Shown here: one piece after another, positions 1 to 11,706 of the stretch
Layout of the letters: every line of letters starts with the position of its first letter
Position numbering within the stretch: the stretch's first letter is position 1
Assembly: GCF_009730915.1 (NCBI RefSeq)
Contig: NC_052476.1
Coordinates: 19,263,257-19,327,256, forward strand
DNA length: 64,000 nucleotides
Origin: Dioscorea cayenensis subsp. rotundata
Taxonomy: Eukaryota > Streptophyta > Magnoliopsida > Dioscoreales > Dioscoreaceae
Direction: 5' to 3'
Made by a program: the position numbers and the translations under genes
The notes under the pieces: model-generated
The model's database searches: none
What the model saw: only the letters and a program-made list of their open reading frames with translations
What the model was told of the DNA's origin: nothing

Positions 1-690
1 CTCATCTTTATTGATTGAGACTCCCCTTGTTTCTACCCTTCCTCACTTGCTTAAGACATTCATATTCTTGTGATTGAGTTCATTTCACCTAATCTTGATT
101 CTGACTAGATTAATGAGAAGTAGTTACTACTAATACTTCCATTCCTTGTGGATTCGAATACCCAACTCATTAGGTACTTTATTATTTCAACACTCGTGCA
201 CTTACAGTACACACACTCAAGAGGTGTGTCATCTCCCTTTTGTTCATATTGCTTATCTTTCTATGTGTTGATTTCCTTAATGCTTGTATGTTACTAGCCT
301 AATAATGGTCTTGTCGATAGCCGCATATGCGTTAATTTTCCGTTGTTATTTCCCCCGTTGGTTACCATTGCATTTTAAGTTGCTATTTAACTTTAGATTA
401 ATTAATAAGTTAATCTAAGGTTAAATAGCAACTGAATTTGCTTGACCAGTCCTTGTAGACTGGTCAAACAAATTCACTTCAACCTAAAACCTTGTCTCTT
501 TTCCATTCTCTATTCTTTTCTCATTTAGTAGATTAATTAATTCAAACCAATCTTTGAGTCGGCTAGATATTAGGAAATAAACAAGTATCAAGAGCTATAC
601 CAGTCCCTGTGGATTCGACTACCCAATCCTATTGGGTTCACTTTACTATATGTATGACCCGTGCACTTGTGGATACGCAAGGGCGTATCA
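1..690 (+). mobile_element. LTR-retrotransposon 3' LTR tails (fragments)
   Basis: Two stretches look like the U5 ends of Ty3/gypsy-type LTRs. Near 140-230 and again near 600-690 there is a 'ccttgtggattcgaatacc' / 'ccctgtggattcgactaccc' phrase followed by 'cgtgcactt' and a terminal 'tca'. This phrase is typical of plant gypsy LTR ends. No coding domain or complete LTR pair is visible, so these are called fragments from motif resemblance only. Confidence 0.4.
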
Positions 691-1676
691 CTCATACTAG
701 GATGTCATCACTTTTTAAAATATAATTTGCTTGACTTCTTCAATAGGTTCTGGAAATAATTTCAATTTTTCCATCCTTTAATTTCTTTCTTCTAGCATAA
801 CTTGCTTTATCTCTTCTGCTTCTTTAGTAATTTCTTTCAACTGAGCTTAAATCTTCATTAGTTCTTCAGTTTTTAGAGCAATCTCAGTTTCCAAAGTCTT
901 GATTCATTTTTTATTGTTCAACCATATAGTCTAGAGTTTGGGGTTTTAAGGAAAAGTTAATGCTAGTTTTTCCAATAATGGTGTAAGTCGGGGATTTTGG
1001 GACATTTCATTGGTTTGATGGAATAATTTGGCTAGAGTATGTAGTAAAGGGACGATATTTTTTTATTCATGTCTATTGGCCCAAAGGTGTCAAGTATAAC
1101 ATGTTGTTGCAGGTTTAAATTTGCTTGAGTTCTACATCTCAAGGATGTGGTTGGTGGAAATATGGGAAGATTTAATTGGGTTTCCAAAGAAGATTGATGG
1201 TTGTAAAAGTTTTTTCCTGCCATTTCCACGTGAAAGAATAAACTTGTTAGTTATAATTATGAAACTATCTATTTTACATATATATGGTTTGAGGATAGCC
1301 ATGTTTTCACCATAACAAGAGACGCAAATGGACCTACTGGTTTTGTAGCCATAACTCTTATTATTCAGATGAACAAACTTTTGTCTTGTAGTACTACTAG
1401 GGACTTGTTTACATAATTCCCACAATAAAAGAAAACTCAAATGAACCTATTGGTTTTGTGATCACAGTGTCGCTGATGCTTATTGACAAACTATGGGGTA
1501 TAGTTCACGTTGCATGGCTCCCATAGTGATAGGAATACAGAAGATCCTACTAGCTGTGCAATCTACATTCCTAGCATCACATATGGACAAGCCATGGGTT
1601 TTTGTTGCTTATCTACTTCTAATAGTCTGAAAGTGACTTGTATGTGTTCTATATCTTTTTCCATTTTTGTTATTTA
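691..1676 (-). pseudogene. Degraded minus-strand coding remnant with coiled-coil tail
   Basis: Read on the minus strand, about 1440-1030 gives short open stretches (102 and 65 codons in different frames), followed towards 700 by Glu/Lys-rich heptad-like sequence that could have been a coiled coil. Frameshifts and stops interrupt it repeatedly. It lies downstream, on the same strand, of the pararetrovirus-like relic and may be its 3' part. No reverse transcriptase or protease motif is visible, so I do not assign a function. Confidence 0.22.
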
Positions 1677-4600
1677 TTAGGAAATTGTTAATTTCTTCTC
1701 TTTCTTTTTACTAACTTCCCAATTCATCCTTATTTTTCTTTTTGTAATAAGATTTATTGTTCTCTGTAGTGAATCAACTATTCTATTTCTGGAATAAGAA
1801 AGAGAATATTTTAATATTATATTATTTTTGAAGTCTTTTAAATCTTTAATCATTTTTCCCAATTCTACTAGATTTTCTTCCTCTATTTCTCTTTTTCTTT
1901 TTTTAGTCATTGAGAGTGTTGGTATTTATTAGTCCTTCCTCCTTTATTATTATACCTTTCTCTTTTTCTCTTGGATCTTTTATATTGTTTTAGTTTTTAT
2001 TGTAACTTACTAACTTCCTCCTCTAAGGTTTTTATTCTTTTTAGTAGATGTTCTATGATGTCCTTATCTCTATTTGGTATATTATTTGATTTTTCTACCT
2101 TTTGCTCTTCATAATTAAAATTATAAATATCTTTTTCGACATAAAGATAGTTCACATTTTTTGCAAGTTACTCTATGCCTTGTTATAAGAAATCTGTAAC
2201 ATTTATCACGTTTTGACTTAAAATTTATCTTAAAAGGTTCAAATTCATATGTGCATTTTTCAAAGTCTTCTACTTGATGATACAATTCAAATAAATATTT
2301 TGGATTTATATCTAGATTATATGTTTGCTTATTCATCTTATATCATTAAAGTCTATTAAATCTTCAAAGAAAAAGTTTGGTCCTTCATTTCCATCAAATA
2401 TGCTACAAACATCACTATAATTATTATCAAGGCTTACTATATCTATTTCTTCATGAATTTCTTGATTTTAGTACATATTTAATCTTTCTTTTTTAACTTG
2501 TGGATTCTTGCATTCTCTAGCATAATGTTCTTCTACACCACATAAATAACATTTACATTTTCCTAGTGGTTTATGTGTTTTGAATATTTTAACATGATTA
2601 GATTTACATCTACCTTTCTTAAAATATTGGCTTCTTTTAAGTCCTTTATGTTTTTATATCCTTTATTACAAGATGGTACATAAATTTTACTACAGTAACT
2701 GTAATTTGATATTTTCTATTAGCTACAGCTTGTAAGCATTTATCTTTTAAATAATTAAAAGTATACATTATTGTTGGTCTTATTCCAGTTAAATGCTCAT
2801 ATCCTCTATCTATCAAATGTTTAAAAATTATATCTCCTAATGGTTTAGGTAGTTTATTAAACCATATCTTAGTTAATTTATTATTTGTAAGTACTCTTCC
2901 TGTTTTAGCTGCTAAAGTGATATATGCTTCACTAAATTGTACTATTTCACAAAATTATTAAACTGGAGTCTTTCTAAATCTCTAGCTGCCATGTCTTGTA
3001 ATAATGTACTCTAGATGGATTGGTTCCAAATATAATTTGTCTAATTTGTCATATTACAGTTTAAGGGTTATCATCCATCTGTACAACGTACTGATATTCT
3101 TCAGCATAATTAATTTTCTAACTATTTAATAAATCAATATCAATGGTTACTAAAAGGTTTTCAATTAAAGTTTTTGTTCCAATTGAATCTAATGTATGAG
3201 GTATTATTTCCAATTCATTTATAGCATCTGATTCCCATGTATCTATTAATTCAGGTCATTTATGGGGATGAACTGTGCTTAATATCAACATACTACCTTC
3301 ATTGTTCTATTTTAGCATTGTTTTTATAACTTCTAAGGGGTCTGGTTTTTCTTTAAATGTTCTGTAATTTTGTTCATAATAGTTATTTGAAGTAAAATTA
3401 TGTTGGGATGGAAATTGTAAAGGCTGTGTAGTTCTACTGGTTCTTTCAATAGTTGTGGGTGTTATTGCTGTTCAAGTATTAGAACTTTCTGCTCTTTGAT
3501 TATCTTGATTATTATTACTTTCTTTTGATTCTACATTCATTATTATTTCTTCTAAATCAATCTCTTCTAATTGTTTAATATTTTTTTGATATTTTTTATC
3601 TTCTATATTATTAATTTCTTCCATTATATAAGTTTCTTCTATTAATTTTGTAGGATAATTGTAGTGATCATATCTGCATTCTATTAAGAAATTTACATCA
3701 TCAATATCTTCTGGTAATTCTTTAAAATCTATTTTCCAGTCATATCTTGGAGATATTTTTTCTATTGTATCTTCCATTTTAATCATGATAACTTTCTATT
3801 GAGTCATATTTATTTGTAAGACACATTCAATAATTCCATAATCTTCATTGATCTCTAAGATACTCATCTTGATGAAAATCTTTATAATTTATTTGTGTTG
3901 GTTTCCAAATAGCTTTTCCTTTTTCATCTTCTTCTTTAATTTTAGTTTTAACTTCTACGAGTGATTCTGCTTGATCATGAATTTGTTCTCTTAATAATTA
4001 TATATCTTTTGACTCCTCTTAACCAAAGGTATTTTCTAGATTTTATTTTTTCTTATAGATTTTTATTATCTCTTAATGCATATTTTCTTATCTCATCTAA
4101 ATGATTATCTATTAATGTTATATCTGTTGAATCTATTAAGTTTTTCATATGTAACAAACTTCTATGGATTGATATTGATCTTCTAATGATTTTTCCACTT
4201 ATCCATTCTAACCATTCTTTGTTAATGTTCTAAGGGATGACATTCTTTTCATGGTACCCATTTTGATGTAGATATCCAATTTTCTTGATTATCATAATTA
4301 ACTAATCCAACTTCTATTAATGTTTCTACACTTTGTTAATATGCTTTTTTCATTGTTATATAATCTCTAACACCTAATAACCAAATAAATTTTCCATATT
4401 TTATTTGATCTGATATATTTGTATTCATGACACCTAAATATTTTCTCAAGGGTTTTAATTGTATTTCTATTAATTCTGGATTCATTATATCAAGTGATTC
4501 CATTTTATTCTTAGAGTTCTTCTATCATTATTCCTTTATTTTTATAATCTAACATTCTTATGCTAGTACTACCATCAGTATTTTCATAAAATTCTGCATT

Positions 4601-4700
4601 ACTTGGTCTACTAACTGATGCAATTTCTACAGGTTTTATATTCCATTCTGATCTTTCTAATACTTCAGTGGCGTAATGTTTTCCTTCTATTCATTTAAGT
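1677..4700 (-). pseudogene. Decayed endogenous pararetrovirus-like (Caulimoviridae-type) relic
   Basis: The minus strand carries a chain of broken reading frames. The largest open piece is 104 codons (3472-3786), very acidic and Asn-rich. Around 3000-2560 comes a capsid-like stretch ending in Lys-rich sequence. A canonical CCHC zinc knuckle follows at 2510-2551, then a second Cys-rich patch at about 2121-2200 within a 71-codon frame, then Glu/Lys-rich coiled-coil-like sequence to 1677. An acidic coat-protein region followed by a CCHC knuckle and a second Cys cluster is the order expected in plant pararetroviruses. A possible movement-protein-like part lies at 4700-3900. Many stops and frameshifts make it non-functional. 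No protease, reverse transcriptase or RNase H motif was found, so a gag-like retroelement remains possible. Confidence 0.42.
2510..2551 (-). other. CCHC zinc-knuckle motif in the relic
   Basis: The minus-strand translation gives exactly C-X2-C-X4-H-X4-C, preceded and followed by lysines. This is the nucleic-acid-binding knuckle of retroelement gag and pararetrovirus coat proteins. It is the clearest single motif in the relic. Confidence 0.75.
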
Positions 4701-5409
4701 CCCTAGTTTTCTTAAAAAGATTTTACTTTTTGGGGTGTAAATATATATTTTACGTTGCTTCTATTAGTTAATTATCCTATAAATGCTTCTGTTATTAAAA
4801 GATTTGTTGCATTTGAAATCATATTATATCATTTTAGAATTTACTATTATTTTTATATATTTATAAAAAAAATTTCAGAGAAATTAAGAAATTTGGGGGC
4901 ATCTAAATTATTTTGGGATGATTATAATTCATATCTACATCTAAGGATTCAATTGTGGCTTTAGTCATATTTTCGATTTGTCTTATATCTACTAGGCCTA
5001 CTAAAACTTTTGTTCCCAATCCTTTTCTATGTAATCATGTTACTCCTAGCAATATTAACCCTAAATGGATTAAAGTACACCTAGAGGATATCATTTTGTG
5101 ATATGATTATTCTATCATTAAATCTAATACTGTTTGTTTATCATTTTGTGATATTATTATTATATTTTAATTATTTTAAATATTTATTTTGTAATATATA
5201 TTTTAAAAATATATTATTTAATTATTTTATTAAATAATTATAGTATGAGAGATAGTTTAATGGGTATGACTTAAATGAGTTGATTATTATTGCGGGTCTC
5301 ATTTTATAGTATAACTATTATGGAAGATTGTTTAATGGGTAAAAGTTTAATGGATTGATGAGGTAACATAAACATCAAACTATAGGATAGTCTAATTATT
5401 AAAGTTGCC
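4701..5409. other. AT-rich intergenic DNA, no gene seen
   Basis: Low-complexity AT-rich sequence with a short local duplication of 'atcattttgtgatat' near 5090 and 5140. The 69-codon frame at 4755-4964 has no recognisable features and is Tyr/Ile/Phe-rich, as expected by chance in AT-rich DNA. Confidence 0.5.
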
Positions 5410-5639
5410 TTAAGTACTTTATATATATATGTATAAGAGCATTTTCCAAGTTTGATGTTTTTATGTTAGATTTTAGACATGAAGCTGCTAGGATTAATTA
5501 TTTTATTTCTTAAGTGGTTTGTTTATGTTAAATTTTAATAATATGCGTCCTTTTTTGGGAATTCATGGATTTACTGTTAGCCATGCATGCGTGATGCACA
5601 CAATCATATAGCCCATGTGGAGCAGTAGTCCTTTGTTTA
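5410..5639 (-). repeat. Distal part of GLP-A duplication unit (left of MULE)
   Basis: From 'tataagagcattttcc' at about 5435 this stretch matches the sequence starting near 31574. It continues after the MULE at 10972, where it matches 31774 onward up to the GLP gene. It is the 3' flank of GLP-A1, split by the Mutator-like insertion. Confidence 0.8.
5630..5639 (+). repeat. MULE target-site duplication, left copy
   Basis: The 10-bp 'cctttgttta' directly abuts the left terminal inverted repeat and recurs exactly at 10962-10971. The paralogous uninserted site near 31768-31777 has a single similar copy ('tcttttgttta'). Confidence 0.93.
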
Positions 5640-5826
5640 GGGATAGTTTCATTGGTGGCCACAAATGTTTTTAAGTTATAACGCTATGGCCACAAGTCTT
5701 TTTTTTTCTAACCCGGCGGCCACAAAAGTTTTCTCCGGTAGCACGAGAGGCCACAAATGTTGTTTTATGGGCTGTTTCCGGTGAAAGTGACGAGGTGGCA
5801 TCCACCTCAACATATTAAATTCAAAA
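5640..5826 (+). repeat. MULE terminal inverted repeat, left
   Basis: Starts 'gggatagtttcattggtgg' and matches the reverse complement of 10774-10961 almost base for base. Both contain repeated 'ggccacaa' motifs. Weaker similarity (CCCCCTTCA-rich) continues to about 5960. Confidence 0.93.
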
Positions 5827-6975
5827 CTGTATCTGACTTGGCAGTCCAGCACATGATCCTTTTAGGTTTTACTACGTGGCAGTCCAGCTCAGCCCCCTTC
5901 AGTCCATCTCAGCCCCCTTCAGTCCAACTAAGCCCCCTTCATCAAAACTCAGCCCCCTTTATCTTCTCTTTGTCCCAAAAACCCTTCTTGTCTGAGCTTC
6001 CTAAGCAAGTGTCCCTTTTTCGGTGAGCGCGCTCTCCGCCTGCTCATCTATTCCTCTCCATTGATCTCCACCGTTTTTGCCATCGAAACCCTCGACCATC
6101 GCTACAGACAACATCATCCCGGAACGACGACTAAAGGTACCCATCTTACTGTTTTACTTCTTTATTGCAGTCCAAAGCTTAGACTACCCAACATTCTTTT
6201 GATTGCCTTCGATTTAGGCTATTACATACTAAGAACAATGAGTCCGTAAAATATTAGATGAAGCCCCAAGTTTAAAGGACATTTACCATACATATCAGCT
6301 AGATCAAAAGGACATTAATAAGTTATTAACAATCATTTAAAAGAACACATATTATTATTGTCTAATAAAAATTTGAAGGTCAGTAATAAGTTAAAGAATA
6401 TTTAAAGGGCAATAATAGATTGAGAGAATGGAGGAGTAGAACCCCTATCATACACAAAGTAGGCTTGTCTGAATAAAATGATTTTGAACTCTGAAAACAT
6501 AGAAAAGTGGAAAATCCTTTACAAGAGGTGCATGTCTTACATATGAAATTATGCATGATTGATGTTGTGTAAATATTCCAATTCTGGGAGTTTAAGATGC
6601 CTTGAACATGGATGTCGAAATTTAGCTTGATTGTTCCACACAGATGCAGGTGCAAGTGCAGGTGTAGGTATTTAGCTTGATTGTTCCACATATGAACTTG
6701 GATGCCTTGGTAGAATTTATTGGTCTAATATTTTTGCGATCAAATTTAGCATTAGAGGGAAGGATTTCTTGGATTTGGTAAGAAACTGAATGTATAGTTG
6801 CTTTCATAGAACAATTTATTATGTTGTTTCTTTAATTTGATTTTCATATTATGTTGTTTGATTTCATATTATCAATTATGTCCTGGTTTAACTACGTCAT
6901 AATTTTTTTTGGCTTGTTATCATCACTGGCCTAATATGGCAATTTTTTCATGTTTTTAAATTCAACAGGTCTGAT

Positions 6976-9281
6976 ATGGAAGGGGTGTTAAATAGTAATG
7001 TGCAATCATTACCTCATGTAGAAGAGGAGTTTGTTGATTCTGATTATGATATGTCTTCTGGTGATGAGGATTATCAAGAGGTCATGAATGAACAAAGGGA
7101 AAAAAGTAGAGGCAAACAAGCTGGTGACCTATCCTTCGCACAAGCTAGTTGTGTAACACAAGGAGTTGGTGGTGGAGATGTAAGTGAATCAGAGAATGAT
7201 GAATCTGATTAGCTATTGACAGAGTCTGATTCAAATGGTGAGGGTCATATTGGGTTTGCAGAATTTAATGAAGAAAAGGAATTGTACAACCCACGGTTAA
7301 GGGTTGGAATGGTGTTTAGGGATTTTGACCAACTCAAAAAAGCATGCAGAAACTGGGGGATTAAGCACAGATTTCAATTATGGTTCCCCCAAAATGACAA
7401 GAAGAGAGTTATTTGTGCTTGTCACAACAAGAAATGCTCATTTAGTATTTATGCAACTCACATGAGCAAAGACAATCCATCTGTGCAAATTAAGAGTGCA
7501 AATTTAGATCACAGCTGTGGGAAGGTCTTCAGTAATTTTCATGTGACTTCAAGGTGGCTTGCAACCAAATACTTTGACAAATTCAAGGCCGATCCAAATT
7601 GGAGCTATAATGGGATAATTAAACAAGTCAAGGATGACCAAGGTATCACAATATCTCACATGAAAGCTTGGAGAACAAAAAATTTGGCTATGAGGTGGGT
7701 TAATGGAGATGAGGCTGAGCAGTACACAAAACTTAGCATGTATGCAGCTGAGCTTAGACAAAGTAATCCTGGGACCACAGTAATTTTGTGGAGGGATGAA
7801 GGTGTCTTTCAAGGATTCTATGTCTGCCTAAAGCCCCTAAAGGATGCATTTTGGTCAGGATGTAGGCCATTCATAGGCTTTGATGGATGTTTTTTGAAAG
7901 GCATTTATGGTGGACAAGTTTTGTCAGCAATAGGGATTGATCCAAACGACTGCATATTTCCCCTTGCTTATGCAGTAGTTTTAACTGAGAGTAGACAGAC
8001 TTGGACATGGTTCATGGAGCTTTTGAGGGATGATTTGGAGATATGGAATAGCAAATATATCACCATAATGAGTGATCGCCAAAAGGTAAATTTCCATGCT
8101 TAAAACAAATTCTATTTATGCTAGAAACTAATTTATCTTTGTTATGTACATGTAGGGCTTAAAAAGGGTTGTTGAAGATATATTTCCAGATGCTGAACAT
8201 AGAAATTGTGTTCGGCACATTTACACAAATTTCAGAGAGAAATTCAAAGGGAAAACCCTAAAAGATTATTTGTGGAATGTTGCAAGGGCCACATATGTGC
8301 AAAGGTTCAACTATTGGCTTGGAGAAATAGAGAAAGAGAGCCTAGAAGCCAGGAGATAGCTTGATCATCAAGACAGGCCCCATGCAAGCTGGACCAGGTC
8401 ATTGTTCACAACTTCAAGCAAGTGTGATATTCTTCTCAACAATATTTGTGAGTGTTTTAACAGGTACATCCTTGATGCAAGGGATAAGGGAATCATCACA
8501 ATGCTTGAGATGATCAAGATGAAGCTGATGAGGAGAATAAAAAAAAATAAGGAGAAAATGTTGAAGTACAATGGGAAGATATGCCCAAAGATCCAAAAGA
8601 AGCTTGACAAGATGAAGGAGGAAAGCCATTGCTACACCCCAGAATTTTCATGTGGACCCAAGGTCCAGATCATAGGTGTGGGGGGGACCTTCATTGTTGA
8701 CATGGTTGAAAATACTTGCACATGTAGAAGATGGGAGTTAACAGGGTTACCTTGCCCTCACGCAATCAATGCTATATATGGTAACAATCAGCAGCCAGAA
8801 GAATTTGTGCATGCGTGCTACATGGTGGATACATACATGAAGGTCTACCATCACTTCATAAACCCAACCAACAATGAAGAGCTTTGGCCAGAAGTAAATG
8901 ATGGCACAAGAGTGATCCCACCACCAGTTGGGAGAAGAAAACCTGTTGTCATATAAAACCTGTTTAATTATGAAAGCTAGTTTCTGTTGCATTAATTTAT
9001 TTGAATCTTTGTTTGCTTTACAGAGGAGAAGTAATCAGGCAGTCAATCTAGAAGATGTCTCAGTTGGTAGTACTGCAGCTGCCAATTCACCAAGTCAGCC
9101 CCTTGATTTTATAGGCACCCAGCAGTCTCAAACAAGGCAACCAAGTCAAATTACCAACAAAGGGCCAGTATTAAATGTCAGCATAAGCAGTTCTTCACAT
9201 GTTAGTGTGGCTAACATGGGAAATGCGATCTATTGCACAATGGCACCTCAATCTCCAACAAGAAATAGGGCTTCTTCCTAG
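6976..9281 (+). pseudogene. mudrA-type MULE transposase, two nonsense codons
   Basis: Encodes the cut-and-paste transposase of the surrounding MULE. Exon 1 runs 6976-8085, a short GT-AG intron 8086-8155, exon 2 8156-8956 or slightly less, and a probable exon 3 starts at 9024 after 'tttacag' and ends at 9281. Order: acidic N-terminus; MuDR DNA-binding domain with Cys/His pairs (about residues 95-180); MULE DDE domain with Asp303 in 'FIGFDGCF', Asp367 in 'SDRQKG' across the intron, and Glu469 in 'NNICECFN'; SWIM zinc finger C-X-C...C-X-H at about 558-572; Ser/Gln-rich tail. The frame is continuous from 6976 except for TAG at 7210-7212 and TAG at 8357-8359. All three catalytic acidic residues and the SWIM ligands survive, so decay is recent. 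The catalytic assignment follows the family pattern. Confidence 0.9.
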
Positions 9282-9439
9282 GTCATGCCTGATGGAAAGG
9301 AAATGGAATGTTTTGATGATGGAAAACTCTCTTGAAGTTTAAATTATGAACTTTGTGAACTAGTACTATTGTTATGAAGTTTCTTTTAAGCATTGTAAGT
9401 TATGTATTTTGTTGGATTTGTTATGCTGAACCTTGTTGT

Positions 9440-10150
9440 AAGCACTAGAAACTATGCATTTAGTTGGCTTTGTTATGAATTGTGTTAATTTTTTCCCAGG
9501 ATTTTGTAACCAGCAGATTTGTGCTGTGCACATTTACTCCCAGCTTGTGATGGAGATATGTATTATGCTAATTTTTTTCCCCGTGATTCCGCAACTCAGC
9601 AGATTTATTTATTATGAAGTTTTTTTATTCTCGTGTTTCATTAGATTTGTATCATGCTATTTATTCCCGTGTTTCGCAATTTAGTAGATTTGTATTGTGC
9701 ACATTTATTCCCATGTTTCGAAAGATGTTTGAATTGTTAAAAATTTATTCTCGTGTTTCAACAAACTATATGGAGTAAATTTTTTTTCCCGTGATTTTGT
9801 AACTTTCACAGATTTGTGTCTGTGCACATTTATTCCCAGACTTTGTGATGGAGATATGTATTATGCTAATTTTTTTCCCCGTGTTTCTACAACTCAATGA
9901 CTTTTATTTATTATGAAGTTTTTATTCTCAGGTTACATTAGATTTGTATCATGCTAATTTATTCCCAGTGTTTCTCGATTCGATGAGATTTGTATTGTGC
10001 ACATTTATTCCCATCATGTTTCAGCAGGTTTGTAATCTTAAAATTTATTCTCGGGGATTTTTGTCATCATGCTTTGCAAAAATCCTTGTTGTAAAAATTA
10101 GCACATTTTTTCCCTCAGTTTTGAAATCTGTTTGCAAATTTTGATACATA
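9440..10150 (+). repeat. Two tandem ~290-bp repeats with 'atttattccc' motif
   Basis: Downstream of the transposase, 9490-9776 and 9781-10053 are diverged direct repeats, each carrying 'gatggagatatgtattatgc', 'tgtgcacatttattccc' and 'gtttcattagatttgtatc'-type blocks. A shorter unit ('atttattcccgtgtttcg') recurs inside each. The open frames here (9454-9684, 9944-10144) are Cys/Phe-rich repeat translations and are not called as genes. Confidence 0.8.
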
Positions 10151-10558
10151 CAAGTCTGCATACTTATATTTCTTTAAAAGCGTAGAATTGATATTGATTT
10201 TGGCATTATAAACTTGTATTTTTTTGCGGTTTCAACAAACCATGTGGAGAAAAAAATTAGCATTACAAATCTCATGTGAAGAGTGACAAAAATTGCACAA
10301 CGGAAATAATAATTCAAGACAATCTCACAATCTCACAATAACATAAATGAAGTACATTGAACATCTCACAATCTCACAAGCATTCATTCAAAAACAAAGT
10401 TAAATTTCAATTTGACAATCATTTCACAAAGCCTTCTAAACCTAGAAAAACAAGATCAAATCCAGGAGTGATCGAGAGCGGCGGAGCCATGCTCGAATCT
10501 AGTCGGAGTAGTACCCAAATCTTGTTGGAGAAATTGCTTAGTCGACCAAGAGGAAGTC

Positions 10559-10690
10559 ATACTAGGGCGGGGTTCCCATCGTCGGCCGGGAGAGAACGAT
10601 GCCCCTAGCCCTAGTTTGATGAAGGGGGCGAGTTCCCATCGTCTGCGCGGGAAAAATGATGCCCCTAGCCCTAGTTTGATGAAGAGTGAG
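10559..10690 (+). repeat. Subterminal direct duplication in MULE
   Basis: About 57 bp, running from 'gttcccatcgtc' through 'gatgcccctagccctag' to 'tttgatgaag', occurs twice in tandem just inside the right TIR. Such subterminal repeats can be transposase-binding sites, but that role is not shown here. Confidence 0.75.
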
Positions 10691-10773
10691 ATGGATGAAG
10701 GGGACTGAGCTAGAGCGCCACGTAGTAAAACCTAAAAAGGATCATGTCTTTGGGACTCGCCAAGTCGAGATCG

Positions 10774-10961
10774 ATTTTGAATTTAATATGTTGAGGTGGA
10801 TGCCACCTCGTCACTTTCACCGGAAACAGCCCATAAAACAGCATTTGTGACCTCTCGTGCTACCGGAGAGAACTTTTGTGGCCGCCGGGTTAAAAAAAAA
10901 AGACTTGTGGCCATAGCGTTATAACTTAAAAACATTTGTGGCCACCAACGAAAACTATCCC
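10774..10961 (-). repeat. MULE terminal inverted repeat, right
   Basis: Reverse complement of the left TIR with only scattered substitutions, ending '...aaaactatccc' at 10961, immediately followed by the second target duplication. Confidence 0.93.
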
Positions 10962-10971
10962 CCTTTGTTTA
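10962..10971 (+). repeat. MULE target-site duplication, right copy
   Basis: 'cctttgttta', identical to 5630-5639. Confidence 0.93.
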
Positions 10972-11198
10972 ACATTTTGAATTAGTTTTATACCCTACAT
11001 GGATATGATAATAAATTAACGTGATATTTTGTGGTACATATAAAATCTATTTTTGATAGATATTAGCCATTACTTGATTTCAAAATAAGCTTGCCTAACT
11101 AATCAACTTCAACTTAATTACACTCATAATAAATGGAGTTGAAAATCTATTTGAACATCCTGATCTACATCAATAATTTTACATAAATTAGTTTTAAT

Positions 11199-11233
<35 letters not shown>

Positions 11234-11700
11234 TGTTTCCACTCTCTGAATTTTCAATTTCACATGTTTCACCAAATATCATCAATTTCATGTACAATAT
11301 ATGTACACACTGCACATACACTATATTTGTCCAATAAATTATATTTGATGAATACTTTACATACAATATAAAACATGACCAACCTTGGATTCCTAAAATT
11401 GAGATTGCATATAAGGAAACCTAATATTATTTAATGCATGGATTGCCTTTTATTAACTAATATATCGCTTTCAATGAAGGTGAACTAGAACTTCAGCTAA
11501 AACAAAATAATAATTCAATACATTTGCAAACGTATCAAAAAGATTATAATTAATAGATAATTATATCAATTGATCATCAAACAAAGCACAACTTGCAAAC
11601 ATGCATGCTCTCACAAAAGCATGCAATGCGTCTGCTTATTTGCAACATAACATAGATGAGTATATATATATATCAATAGATAGTTGATGAACTTGAGATG
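10972..11700 (-). other. 3' flank of GLP-A1 with conserved 3'-UTR block
   Basis: No gene. The sequence parallels 31774-32850. It contains a (TA)n run at 11200-11230, which generates the spurious 80-codon frame here. A block at 11570-11640 ('caacttgcaaacatgcatgc') is also found after GLP-A2 (about 32705), GLP-B1 (inverted, about 52430), GLP-B2 (weaker, about 53940) and GLP-B3 (about 59025). It is probably the shared 3' untranslated region. Confidence 0.65.
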
Positions 11701-11706
11701 ATGGTA

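Larger units (their letters stand above)
5640..10961 (+). mobile_element. TIR-type Mutator-like element (MULE), 5.3 kb
   Basis: A complete Mutator-like DNA transposon of 5,322 bp. It has terminal inverted repeats of about 188 bp (weaker similarity further in), a flanking 10-bp direct duplication, and an internal mudrA-type transposase gene on the plus strand. It inserted into the 3' flank of GLP-A1. The uninterrupted paralogous sequence survives beside GLP-A2, which fixes both borders independently. Two in-frame nonsense codons in the transposase suggest it is no longer autonomous, although its termini look intact. Confidence 0.95.

Noticed and set aside
6380-6807. Minus-strand frames in the MULE left region
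   Set aside because: They overlap short repeats in the MULE 5' region, lack domains and run opposite to the transposase.
10357-10608. 83-codon plus-strand frame near the MULE right end
   Set aside because: It runs through subterminal repeats and shows no domain.
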